64,000 bases of DNA from Cyrtodaria siliqua (Eukaryota; Mollusca; Bivalvia; Adapedonta; Hiatellidae), in assembly GCA_037043455.1 (NCBI GenBank), contig JAWPHD010001294.1, positions 124,001-188,000 of the forward strand. The letters run 5' to 3'. The position numbers were made by a program, and so were the translations under genes. This document shows positions 25,897-36,732 of this stretch, in pieces; within the stretch, counting starts at the first letter, position 1, and each line of letters begins with the position of its first letter. The notes beneath the pieces were generated by a model that saw only the letters and a list, made by a program, of their open reading frames with translations, was not told the origin of the DNA and did no database searches.

Positions 25897-26284
25897 CAAG
25901 TGCAGCTTGATTAATTACGTTGATATCATTCGGACGCTAAACATATAATTTATATATAATTAAATAAAATACTCCGTCGACTTTGCACTATTTTCTTGTT
26001 ATTCTACCATAGGTTTAAACATATTGTTGGCGCCATATAATCAACACTAATTTTTATATGAAGAAATATAAAAACCGGTTATTTTATCTTAACTTAATGT
26101 ATTAAAATAATGATTGCCAAGTTCTGTAGAAAACCATCGGGACCACGCGAGTTTAATAAAGAAATCCAATTGTCGTGTGACCCTTATCAGTCGCGATCTA
26201 CGCCACGATTTACAGTTACACGCACCACAGTATTAAATAATACTCAAGAAAATGTATGTTTAATTTGCATTATTTTAAACTGTA

Positions 26285-27290
26285 AGTATGTAAGATAGGA
26301 TAATAACGAGGTTGTGCACACTTAAACTCGATTTAAGCTAACCAGTGGGCCATATTTCCTACTGACCGTTCCAAAGAAAGGTTATACGTCCAACCGGAAG
26401 ATTAGCATTCACAGAATACAGTCACCCCAACAAGTATTACAATGTAAAGGCGATACAAAATTACATCACCAAAAACATTAAGTAAAAAAGCGTTTAACAA
26501 ACATATAAGGGTCGACAAAATGGACCACCGGGGAGTTTAATCCGGTTTCAGGGTGCACCAAACCTCACTCCTACCCTGTCATCATCCCTTAACAACAGGA
26601 CAGTGTAAATAAAAATAATCCCTGCAGAGTTAACCCCTTATATTTGAGAAAACGTAGATAGGTGTTATAAGAAAAAACACTGAAATGCCCATGTATACAA
26701 TCTAGCAAATAATAAGTTAAACCTAAGAAGCTAATCTCATATGTACTCGATGACTTGTCTGAAGTCAGAGCATCAAAGGGAAACCCGTTAAGGGCATGAC
26801 AAAATGGAGTGAAGGACATTAATCAAACAGTTCCCGCCTTAACGGACTTAGGAAATCGTTGTCATAAAGTCCACCGCCCGTCCGGTCGCTGCACAATCAA
26901 ACAAGAAAGCATAATTGCAAACTGTAGAAGGGTCTACAACTAAGAATGTATAGCGCCGCAGAATACTTCGGTCGTAACCGCTGTTTATACATTTTCTATT
27001 AATTGTAATAAATAACATATGAAAATTATCAAGACCGATAATTTTCCTAAGTTTGTAATCACATCTCCATAAAAGACGGGTTTCAATAAACCTTTTGGCA
27101 GAAGTGTTTTAAGATTGTTTTTATATTTGTCGAGCAGATCAGTGTTACCAAGTCAGTACCCTGCCTTAACCACTCTTTGTGAGGTGTAAACTCTTTTTCA
27201 TTGTACAATTAATTTGCTCTTTGTTTGCGGTGCAGAGCGGATCTACGGTGCCATTGCGGTTGAAGATGTGCGTTATATAGGACAATGTCT
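26285..27290 (+). repeat. Repeat R2, split by a 760-bp insertion (D1)
   Basis: 26285-26375 (AAGCTAACCAGTGGGCCATA and CTACTGACCGTTCCAA) and 27136-27290 (AAGTCAGTACCCTG, GGTGCCATTGCGGTTGA) match two adjacent parts of 11770-11985. In between lies other sequence, including a - strand tail-repeat piece at about 26520-26605. D2 has the same split at 46920-47880, so the interruption is older than the D1/D2 duplication. Family unknown. Confidence 0.6.
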
Positions 27291-27899
27291 CATTGTTGCT
27301 GATTTATTGCATTTAACTTTCAGCATTGAATTGCAGTTGTTCAACCCTTCAACAGGATAACATGTGTGTATTAACTATTAGCTTTGCAATTTATGTCTTT
27401 CATGTCATCATGTATTTTCCTTCAGAACTGCCTTCATAGTGATATGAAACTTTAGTGATATAATTGTAAAACAGCCCATGCATTTAAAAAAAACGGTGCA
27501 CACACGTCTATGTTTGGGTGGTCAATTATATGGATTAAACGGTCTTGGATAATTTAATAAAACGCAACATAGAAGAAACAAAACAAAAACACGAACATAT
27601 GGTTGCAAGAGTAATACTCTTTGCAAAAAGTGTTTGCCAGTAGTCCGCATTTATTACCATTCACACTAGTGTGTGTTTTGTGCTGTGTGGCGGCTGTAAA
27701 AGGTCGTCCCTAGTGATTGATTACTGATTCTTTGGGATCATCCAGCCAAAACTTTAACGCTTTAAAGTAGAATACGCTTAAGCCGGTGCTATGGGCGTGA
27801 GAGGTTTTATTCACCTTATATTACCTCTCATGTCCAGACTAAGTATAACCGATTCTGCTAGTTTTCTCTCTTATTTTTGTTTGTTGCTTCCAAGGGAAC

Positions 27900-28060
27900 C
27901 TCCTTTTAGTAAAACCTGGCGGGAATATCTTTATTTACACTGGTTAGTTTTATTGGAATAAACGAGGGTTAGAGTAAGATTTGGTGCACCCTATGACCTC
28001 GTTCAAATCCTCAGCGGCTTTTTGTACCTCTGACAGTTCATGTGATATAAATACAATGGG
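27900..28060 (+). repeat. Retroelement-tail repeat fragment (D1)
   Basis: Contains ACCTGGCGGGAATATCTTTA, TTTACACTGG and TTTGGTGCACCCTA, the recognisable start of the tail repeat at 44986 and 50050. D2 has it at 48495-48620. Confidence 0.65.
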
Positions 28061-28419
28061 ATAGTGTAAATAAAAATATCCCCATCAGGTTATATTCTGT
28101 CAGAAACAATGCATCATTACTAGGCAATATAACTGTAACACATCAATAAATATTTATATATGAATATAACCAATCCACAAAGCAAGTGCTCAATGACTTT
28201 GTAGAAGCCATATCAGCGAGTGATCAAATTATTTGGGGTACAGAAAAACAGGATTTAAGTCAAATACGAAACGCTACATACCGTTGAAGATATAGGTAGA
28301 GGTAAATCATAAATAATGTCCACAAGCTGTCCGAACAAAAAGCATAATGTTGAATTGTAAATGGGTTAACAACTAAAATGCAGGGCGTCGCAGTTTGTGC
28401 AAAAGTTTCTTTTTTTCCG

Positions 28420-29535
28420 TTTTTGGTTATAAAAGAAGTGTTGATCTTCCTATTAGATAATATTTTCGTCAGGTATGGAACCACCGTTTATTGACAAATT
28501 GTTGGTATCCCTATTGGTACGAACTGTGCACAGCTTGTCGCAGATTTGTTTTTATTTTGCTATGAAACAGATTTCATGTTGAGTCTTTCACCAGATACCC
28601 AGGCAGATGTTATTGCAGCCTTTAATGAAACCTCTCGGTATCTGGATGACATATTAAACATTGACAACCCTTTCTTTCCAACTATGGTTAATAATATATA
28701 TCCTGAAGAACTTCAGCTTAACAAAGTTAATATATCTGATAATAACGCTTCCTTTCTTGATTTAGATCTCTCGACTGAAAATGGTGAAATTATTAGCCAA
28801 ATTTATGACAAGAGAGATGATTTTAATTTTGACATTGTTTATTATCCCCACTTGGATGGGGATGTTCTCCGAGCAACTTCTTATGGGGTGTATGTGTCTC
28901 AACTTATTCGTTTTCAAGAGCTTGTACTCGAGTTGAGGACTTTAATATTCGTAATCTTTGGATAACTGAAAAGCTACTCAATCAGGGTTACCGTTACCAT
29001 AAACTTCGTAAAACCTTTGCTAAATGTTATTATCGTAACCCTGATCTTCTTTCCACAGTAATTTAAGGACTCTTCTGCGACAAGGACTATCACAACCTGA
29101 CTTCTATGGTGATGTGATTTATAAACTTCGTAAGATTGTTGGTCATGATCACTTTCATACTATCTTTGTTGAACTTGTTAAAAGTTTTATCAAAAGAGGT
29201 TATGACCCTATCATTTTGCAACGTACTGCATGCTTGGTGGTGCACCCTTTTACAGTTAGCTACTATGCTTTCCTCTTTAATTGTACGATGACCGGACAGG
29301 CTGTGGACCCTATGATGAGGCCTAGCTAAGCCCATTTGAAGGTGGCGTTTGATGTTTGTCTATGATATTTCTTGTCGTGCCCTTAATGGTTTATTCTCTT
29401 GTTGCTCTGACTTCTGGCGAGTCATCGAGTACCTTCTTTGTGACTTTCTAGGCTATTGTTTTTTTGTATTTATGTATACACAAGCATCTTTGTGTGTTAA
29501 TTATATTGCCTATTAATGCTGCCTTGTTGGTTAGA
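28420..29535 (+). pseudogene. Reverse-transcriptase remnant, + copy in D1
   Basis: A decayed retroelement. From 28430, frames give a helical FLLDNIFVRYG segment, then VGIPIGTNC and LVADLFLFCYE (RT motif B region), TSRYLDDIL (motif C with the catalytic Asp pair), NNASFLDLDLS (motif D region), KIYDKRDDF-like, and SYGVYVSQLIRF. After a frameshift come EDFNIRN, YRYHKLRKTFAKCYY, a second shift, then YKLRKIVGHDHFH and ACLVVHPFT near the end (stop at 29327). 3' non-coding sequence follows to 29535. No endonuclease motif is visible. The protein resembles a widespread invertebrate RT with a YLDD box that may be Penelope/telomerase-like. I cannot place it with certainty. Several frame breaks make it non-functional. 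Confidence 0.8.
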
Positions 29536-29544
29536 GAATAGTTC

Positions 29545-30180
29545 AGGGCACGCAAGACAAGATCACAGACAAGAAGTCAGGTTGTGATAGTCCTTGTCGC
29601 AGAAGAGTTCTTAAATTTCTTTTATATTTGGAAAGAAGATCAGGGTTACAATAATAACATTTTGCAAAGGTTTTACAAAGTTTATGGTAACGGTAGCCCT
29701 GATGGAATAGCTTTTTAGTTAAACAAAAATTACGAATATTAAAGTCTTCAACTCGAGTACAAGCTCTAGAAAAACGAATAAGTTGAGACAAATAGACCCC
29801 ATAAGAAGTTGCTCGGGAATATCCCCATCTAAATGGAGATAATTAACAATATGAAAATCAAAATCACCTCTCTTGTCATAGATTTTGCTAATTATTTCAC
29901 CATTTTCAATAGAGAAATTGTAAATCGAGAAAAGAAGGGTTAGTATAAAAAATGTTCGCTTTATTAAGTTAAAGTACTTTTGGATATATATTAGTAACCA
30001 TATTAGAAAAGAACTGGTTGTCAATGTTCAATATGTCATCCAGATATCGAGAGGTGTCATTAAAGGCTTCATTAACATCTGCCTGTGTATCTGGTGAGAG
30101 ACTATCTCTTTCATAGCAATATAAAAACAAATCTGCGACAAGGGGTGTACAGTTCGTACCCAACAAAGTCATTAACAAAT
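29545..30180 (-). pseudogene. Reverse-transcriptase remnant, inverted - copy in D1
   Basis: Same family as the preceding copy but on the - strand, so the two meet tail to tail at about 29540. In its own 5' to 3' order: GTNCTPLVADLFLYCYERD, TSRYLDDILNIDN, ENGEIISKIYDKR, then after frame breaks EDFNIRNFCLTKK, YKRNLRTLLRQGLSQPDF, ending in SVILSCVP. The segment between SQPDF and the 3' non-coding part (about 70 residues in the + copy) is deleted. D2 carries the equivalent at 51543-52250. Confidence 0.8.
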
Positions 30181-30439
30181 TTAATATAGATAGGTATATC
30201 GTAGATCAACCACTTCATATTTGATACTGAATAGTACTGTTTATTAATTACGTATGTACAAAAGTTTTTGATGGGACTTTTTATTTATCTGTGAAGAAAT
30301 GTGTAACACTACGCACACATGTTGTTGACCTAACACTATTTCACTTATTATAAATGAATTTATAAAACAATTAATATATTTTAATATATTTGAAAGCCAT
30401 TGATCAAAAATAATAGGACGTCTGATCATTAATATCTAA

Positions 30440-30860
30440 AGATTATAACCTGGCGGGGATATCTTAGTTTACACTCTCGCCTCGTTTACTGGAATGACAA
30501 TATGGTTAGAGTGAGGTTTAGTTCACCCTAGAACCTGGCTGAAACACCTATCCACTTTTGTTTTGCCACTGAACATTCCAAGGCCATGTTTAACATCAAC
30601 TCAAAAGGATTTTCGACAAGGGTCAACATCATGTCATGCTGATCATTTTAGAAAAAGTCCCATATGAATACCACTTATAGTTTTCAAGATGTAGCCCTAT
30701 TGTCAACCCGTTCGTGTTTGTGCTGTTTTATCTTGACTTTTATTCATCTTTAAAGTTGTTATTTGGTTCTGTGTGTTTTTGTGGTTGGCTGTCGTCCATG
30801 AATGCTATTTTTTGTGTTATATCTACTTTTGAAGTTATTACATTTTAGTTTGAATACAAC
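30440..30860 (+). repeat. Retroelement-tail repeat (D1)
   Basis: AACCTGGCGGGGATATCTTA, GTGAGGTTTAGTTCACCCTA, then after a gap AGCCCTATTGTCAACCC and GTGGTTGGCTGTCGTCCATG. This is the same order as at 44986-45270, with an internal break. D2 keeps only the last part (52290-52440). Confidence 0.65.
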
Positions 30861-31056
30861 ATATCACAATCACAAATATGTCGTTTCTTTTCAGAAGCAG
30901 TAGCCAAACATTAATCAGTATTTAACCATTACACTATTTCCGCACGAATTCTTTGTAATGTGGATGACTGCACGAAGACGATTATAGAAAAAAACGCAAC
31001 ATTGCAGTTCTCGAGGACATTCATCATTTGCAAAAGAAATGAATTCTATTAAAATA

Positions 31057-31290
31057 ACGTCGTTTAATTATCGATCAGTAAATTGATGTGTTTTTGTTTG
31101 TTTGCTTTTTTTGTGATCGTCAGCAAATTGTGTGTGTTTTGCAATTAAATCCTAAGAAATTATGAATTATGTTTTTTATTCATTTATTTTTTTCTGATAC
31201 TAAAGTATTAAAACTTATTTTTATACAGGAGAAGGGCCTCACAATACCTGCAGCGAATGTTTTGAACGTCGTTTAATTATCGATCAGTAA
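31057..31290 (+). mobile_element. 184-bp insert between 25-bp direct repeats
   Basis: The same 25 bases, beginning ACGTCGTTTAATTATCGATC, occur at 31057-31081 and 31266-31290. D2 at 52665-52695 has a single diverged copy with no insert. The inserted 31082-31265 resembles D2 50928-51112, where it continues further. It contains a T-rich tract, TTTTTATACAG and then GAGAAGGGCCTCACAATACC, which looks like a splice acceptor plus exon start. This fits a retroposed or template-copied fragment with a long target-site duplication. Its nature is unknown. Confidence 0.65.
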
Positions 31291-31529
31291 CCGATTTCAG
31301 CGTCAAAATGCAATACAGTGTAAATAAAAGCACATCCCCTCAAAAGAAAAGGAAATATCTAACAATGAATTCCACATCCAGAGAAATTAGGAAACGATTA
31401 ACGTATAAGTTATTGTAAAAATACATTACAAAAAGAAACATTATTAGGAACACCTTCAGCAAAAGAGAAAACAATCTAGGGTACGACCACAAAGCATGAG
31501 GGACGAATGTTTATGCAACAACCTCACCT

Positions 31530-31940
31530 TTAATTGTGCGATGACCGGACAGGCTATGGACCCTATGATGACGTCTACCTAACGCCTAAAAGGACGGTGA
31601 CGTTTGGTGTTTGTTTGCAATCTTGTCTTGTCGAGCCATCAATGGTTTGTTCTCTTATTGCTCTGGCTTCTGCCAAGTCATTGAGTACCTTCTTTGGGAC
31701 TTTCTAGGCTATTTCTTTTTTATTTATATATACACGAGAATCTTTTTGTTTACTTGCATTGTCTATTAATTCTGCCTAGTTGGTTAGACAATAGTTGATG
31801 GTGGAGATTTCTTTATTTGACCTTTTATTTATCTTTAAATGTGTTCTTTGTTTCTGTGTATGTTTGTGGTTGACTGTCGTCCTTGAATACTGCTTTTGCT
31901 GTTAGATTTTTGTATCTATATTTTCAGTGTTTCAGAAGGT
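31530..31940 (+). pseudogene. 3' end of the reverse-transcriptase element (D1)
   Basis: Only the last codons of the RT protein (LFNC, MTGQ, DPMM) and the 3' non-coding region survive: GTTTGTTCTCTTATTGCTCT, CTTCTGCCAAGTCATTGAGT, TTTCTAGGCTATT, TTGGTTAGA and part of the tail repeat. D2 has this at 52925-53360. It is a third fragment of the same family in each duplicate. Confidence 0.7.
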
Positions 31941-34070
31941 TCAATAATTGAGTCCCAAGATGTTGTCTAGTCATCGCGCAAGAGAAAAGTAAAGTGTACT
32001 GAATGACTGTAGAAAGGTCAATCACCAAGCTTTAAGTGCATTGTAATACTAAACTGATGGATCCTTATCTGACAAATTTCCTAATTTATTTTGTAGACCC
32101 TTTAAATTCTGAAGTTCATAAATATATCATATTCATAGAATTAAGGTTGCGATATTCCTAGTCGCAGAAACGTGTTTAGATTGGTGTTGTATCTCTTCAG
32201 CGGGTTTTCTTTGCGACGATATAACTTGGAGAAAGATCTACGTAGTTTATGATGATGCAAACATTGCTGAAGAAGCTTACTTGTAATAACTTGATTTCGA
32301 TAATTGACTGAACATCATCAGAATGATCCTAGCAAAGCTATGAGTTATAAACCCCGTATGGTGTAACTTGAGATGTTGGTCTCCATTTGGGTTTGAGAAA
32401 CTAGTATACCACATGTATATCACATGTACATTACATGCATATTACATAACTGTGTGACATGAACTTTCTAGTTGTCGTTCATATGATATATATAACAGTA
32501 TACTTTTTCAGTTTTACGTAATTTACACAAATGTATGTAATATGTCCAAGCCACACCGAGCACAACATTCAACGGAATAAAGTTAATTATCAATACGCAC
32601 CGACATTAGAGGCATAAGACATAACATAACATACTAAAACTACATATCCACGGATCGAACTTATCATCAGTCAAACTTGGCTTTTCAAACATATTTTATC
32701 GCTGAAACAGTTCACGACTGTAATTATTTCGTCGAACCTCATCATAATACTTGAAATAGCGACAACAGGATCGTGTTTTCCTAGTGACAACATACAATAC
32801 CAACATATGTGTTTCATAAGATATTTATGTAGTCATTGAAAACTGATTATCCCCGGGAAATAAGCTAGCCTATGTGGCAGTATTCGACAAATAAACGCTA
32901 GCGAGAAGTGTAAAACGGCAAACGTCTGAGCTCGACTTATGTCATAAAACGAACTGCCGAAAGAGCCAAGTAAATAATTTGTCAGCTGCCTTCAACTTCA
33001 TTGTGTGGTTTATGATTTCAATGCAAAGCTAATGTTCAACGCAGTAATTCTGCAATGACCATACTATATCGACAGTGCGACAATATCTGTTTCATCGCTA
33101 TGACGATTCAACATGGATATAAAGTTAATGAGGTCAGTTAACAGTCCGTTGAAGTGCACATCACTTACAGTGTACATGTATCAACTACAATTCAACCCAC
33201 ACAACGTTTCTTGAGTGTTCTTGCATAACTAAGGCCCGGGTTATGACGAAAGGCAACGGTTACATAATGTATGTAGCCCTTGGATTTAATAGCATAGTAC
33301 TTTTGTGACAGAAATGTTATAAAAGGCTGTCTTCAACAAATCAGGATGAATGGAAGATGTCATTATTTGATGGCAAATCGCCCAGTAGATCGATGGGTAC
33401 AATTTAAATACATAACACGTTTTACGTCTCTAGAAATAAGTGCGGTTACTTTACTATGACATAAATATACATTGAAACTTTTTACGAAAACTCTTCTTGT
33501 TTAAAAGACACATATCACGTGAATCCAGAGACTACATGTTTGGTGTACATCCAATAGTGAAGACATGAACAAACATTGCTGCTTCTCACGCCCGTCACGA
33601 ATGATCCTGAATTCTCCTGAAAAGTAAGTAGTATGTCTACCGGAACAAGACAATTGGACACAATAATCCAATTAAAAGCTTGTCTCTAATGGTCCGGTAA
33701 ATAAAAAGAGACACCACTGTCAGTAGCTCTACACTCATCACAAATAATGTATGTGTTCTATGCTGTAATTTCCCAGGAGAAATATCGCATACTTGACCAA
33801 TATTCATCCTGTGAGTAAGCATTTGTGACAATATATGGTTTGATTATTCTAGGGAATAAACGTTAAGGCATTCCTTGGAGATTAATACATACTAGCTTGC
33901 GTTATATATAACCACCTAGCTATATATTGTTTAATAATTGCATAATGTAGTATATCTTTCAACATTGTAAAGGCAGAATATATTTATTGAAACGCTGTGT
34001 AACTTAAAAAAGTCCACAATGCAATTAATACAACTGAATTACACTTTGCAAACCAGGAAAAAAACATAGC

Positions 34071-34248
34071 TTCAATAACCGTGTTGTTAAATTGAGTAAT
34101 ATAACGTTGTATCCAACGAACGTTACGCTCATCACACAATATGCAGCTGAGTTGCGGAGTTCAATAACTGTGTTGTTAAATTGAGTAATATAACGTTGTA
34201 TCCAACGAACGTTACGCTCATCACACAATATGCAGCTGAGTTGCGGAG
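34071..34248 (+). repeat. 89-bp tandem duplication (2 units)
   Basis: TTCAATAACCGTGTTGTTAA begins both units (34071 and 34160), and each ends GAGTTGCGGAG. The two differ at only one or two bases. The duplication spans the D1/E1 boundary. E2 (62515 onward) has only the second half of the unit, once. Confidence 0.9.
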
Positions 34249-36700
34249 CCAAATGATAATGGAAACACAGGGTAGAATGGTCTTATACAGTTTTACCGCC
34301 TTCATTTCACATTTAGGGACATTCCGAGATCAAACGCGATCTTGGCGGTTGAATACTCTGTATCATCGAAAATATGCATATTGTTGCTGACGTGTACGAA
34401 AGCTCGATATTTCATGTTCATCGATAAATACACTTTGGAAGAAGCTGCTGTGCTTCCTATGGGATCATTTTTTTCTTATTTTTAACCAGATTTATTTTTG
34501 TAAATGTCTTTATTCATTTAATTATGAAGAGAAAATTATTGATTTCGTTTTTACAATTAAATTTTGCAGGATCATTTTCGGACGACCGATAATAACCTGC
34601 TTCAAAAGAAATGGTTTATGCCTGGGAATATTAATGTTACGAGACCTAAACAAAACAGAATGGTGACATATACATCCGTTTGTATTTCGGAACTGTCGCA
34701 TCGATTCCGTTACCGGTAAACCATGACTGTAACGGACATTTACGAGTCTGTTCGAACTTAGGTTGTATTGGAAACGTAACGGATTTATACCACAGGTTAA
34801 AGGAACGTGTTGGGACTGAAAAAAAAATTGAAAAAAAAAAAAAAAAAATTGACAAAAATAATTTTGAGAAAAAATCTGAAAAAAAAAATGTGATTTTTTT
34901 TTTTTTTTTATTTTGGTCTACATTTCTACACACACCTCAAAACATCAAATAAATGAAAAATGTACACCAAAAACAATCCTACCCAAAATTCTAACCCCGT
35001 GTAAGAGATATGAACAAGGTCACTAAGAACTCGTTGGAGACTTTTCACATCATGTGTTTCCATCCTCGATTACAAATCACATATTCAACATTTTTTCAAA
35101 TCTCTTGCGAGTTCCATTAAAATATGAACATACTTTCCAAAAAAGTTTACTTCAATCCCCAATTCCAACCAGTTTTTTTGCTACGAACAATGAAAGTACA
35201 AAAACAGCGAACATCACCGAGGTCGGAAGTTTACAATTAGGATTTTGTAATTTTCCCCAGCATTCGCACCGTCTAACTCGGACAGACGGTGCAAATGCAT
35301 CTACTTCCGTGGGCAAAAATTCCGTGTTCCGCGAGAAGAATCTTCTTTTTGGGCGCTATTGACGGATATAAATGCAGGTAGTTGCTATAAATCGATCAAT
35401 GAATACGTACTGTAACGATCCTATGTAAAAATATTGCTGGTATCCCTAAAATGAGAGTTTTATCGGCTTTTTCGTGTCGGTGCATTTTTCAAAATCCTAA
35501 TTGTAAACTTCCGACCTCGGTGATGTTCGCTCTTTTTGGACTTTCAATGTTCGTAGCAAAAAAACTGGTTGGAATTGGGGTTTTAAGTAAACATTTTTGG
35601 AAAGTATGTTCATATTTTGATGGAACTCGCAAGTAGATTTGAAAAATGTTGAATGTGTGATTTGTAATCGAGTATGGAAACACATGATGTGAAAAGTCTC
35701 CAACGAGCTCTTAGTGACCTTGTTCATATCTCTTACACGGGGTTAGAATTTTGGGTAGGATTGTTTTTGGTGTACATTTTTTCATTTATTTGATGTTCTG
35801 AGGTGTGTGTACAAATGTAGACCAAACAAAAATATTTTTTTTCAATTTATTTTTTTCAAATTTTTTCAATTTTTTTTTTCAGTCCCAACACGTTCCTTCA
35901 GCCTGTGATTTATACATAGTTTGGCCTACATTGATCCTAAATCCCTAAATATGTACAATTGATTTTCAGACTACAATTGATTTACAGGCTAAATTACCGA
36001 ATTGTATTTGATTGTGATTTATCCGTACCCAAACTCGTAAAAGTGCATTGCATTTTTTTCTTACTAACGGTAAGCAAATGAAAAGCTATATTTGCTGTTT
36101 AACTTCAATTTCATAAAGTTATCACCGTAAAATTGGTGGTTCATTCTCAAATACGTTTGGTTAAAGGTGCTAGTATTGTGTAATCATCCTTAGGATATGT
36201 TACCTGCGTTTTAATTTAGTCTTTCGACTGTTACCTGTGATACGCAGGCGTCATAACTCTGCTCCCAGCTAAATTCCATTTTGTTTTCCCGCCCATTGTT
36301 TCCTCGTTTAGGGCAACGCGTTTGGTAAGAAACTGGGACCATACGACACTGGCCATAGAAAGGTGTGAAAATACCGCATTGAAGGTTCCATGTTCACCGT
36401 CATATGCATCCCATCTTCGGGATGGCTCATATTTCTGTACTATTGACATTTTAAATATTGAGTTCTGCTCAACCTGGGCTAGAGGGCATGAACGGTAGCA
36501 AGCAATTTTCACTACCGTTCATGAACAGTCTCAATCAAACCGAGATTCCAATATCGTTTTTGTATTTATCGTGTTTGACGATATCCAAATCACTCCTTTC
36601 ATACTTTGTTGAGATATCAGGCATGTTTTGTTATGGGGCCAATACATGTTCAACGTCAGACACGCGGACTAGGAACCACTCAATATTTCAAACATAGTTA
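34191..36700 (+). repeat. Segmental duplication E1
   Basis: Matches E2 (62515-64000) in the same orientation, starting at TGTATCCAACGAACGTTACG. E1 carries the 1117-bp foldback element that E2 lacks. E2 has about 150 bp (63243-63390) that E1 lacks. Repeat R1 forms 36240-36570. A 93-codon - strand frame at 36231-36512 recurs in E2 as 85 codons (63618-63875). Its reading is not tied to any family and R1 copies elsewhere are broken, so I do not call it a gene. Confidence 0.9.
34791..35907. mobile_element. 1117-bp foldback transposable element with 8-bp target-site duplication
   Basis: Flanked by ATTTATAC at 34783-34790 and 35908-35915. E2 has the unoccupied site (ATCTATAC, near 63128). The ends are CACAGGTTAAAGGAACGTGT and, inverted, CACAGGCTGAAGGAACGTGT. 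The inverted arms are very long: 34791-35247 and 35490-35907, around a 242-bp centre that contains a small GCACCGTCT/AGACGGTGC hairpin. Poly-A/poly-T-rich tracts lie just inside each end. No transposase is encoded. The 8-bp duplication is the size made by hAT-type transposases, but the terminal bases do not settle the family. Confidence 0.92.
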
Positions 36701-36732
36701 TATACAGATATCTTTATGCTATGATATTTAAA

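Larger units (their letters stand above)
23620..34103 (+). repeat. Segmental duplication D1 (about 10.5 kb)
   Basis: Collinear with D2 at 45271-55225. The match begins at CTTATGGTGTAATTTAAAGC and ends at AGTAATATA, with recognisable identity throughout. In a 195-bp sample (33637-33831 against D2) I counted 17 mismatches. D1 has an extra 1.1 kb at about 24115-25205 and a 184-bp insert at 31082-31265. It lacks about 1.5 kb that separates the two reverse-transcriptase fragments in D2. The part 31940-33980 has no recognised gene or element. It matches D2 53360-55100 and is apparently unique sequence carried by the duplication. Confidence 0.92.

Noticed and set aside
33637..33831. 64-codon - strand frame kept in both D1 and D2 (54758-54952)
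   Set aside because: I counted 17 nucleotide differences, most changing the residue. Survival of a short frame is expected by chance at this divergence.
35054..35727. Frames of 61-102 codons inside the foldback element as its transposase
   Set aside because: They lie on the two inverted arms and mirror each other. No catalytic motif of any transposase family is visible.
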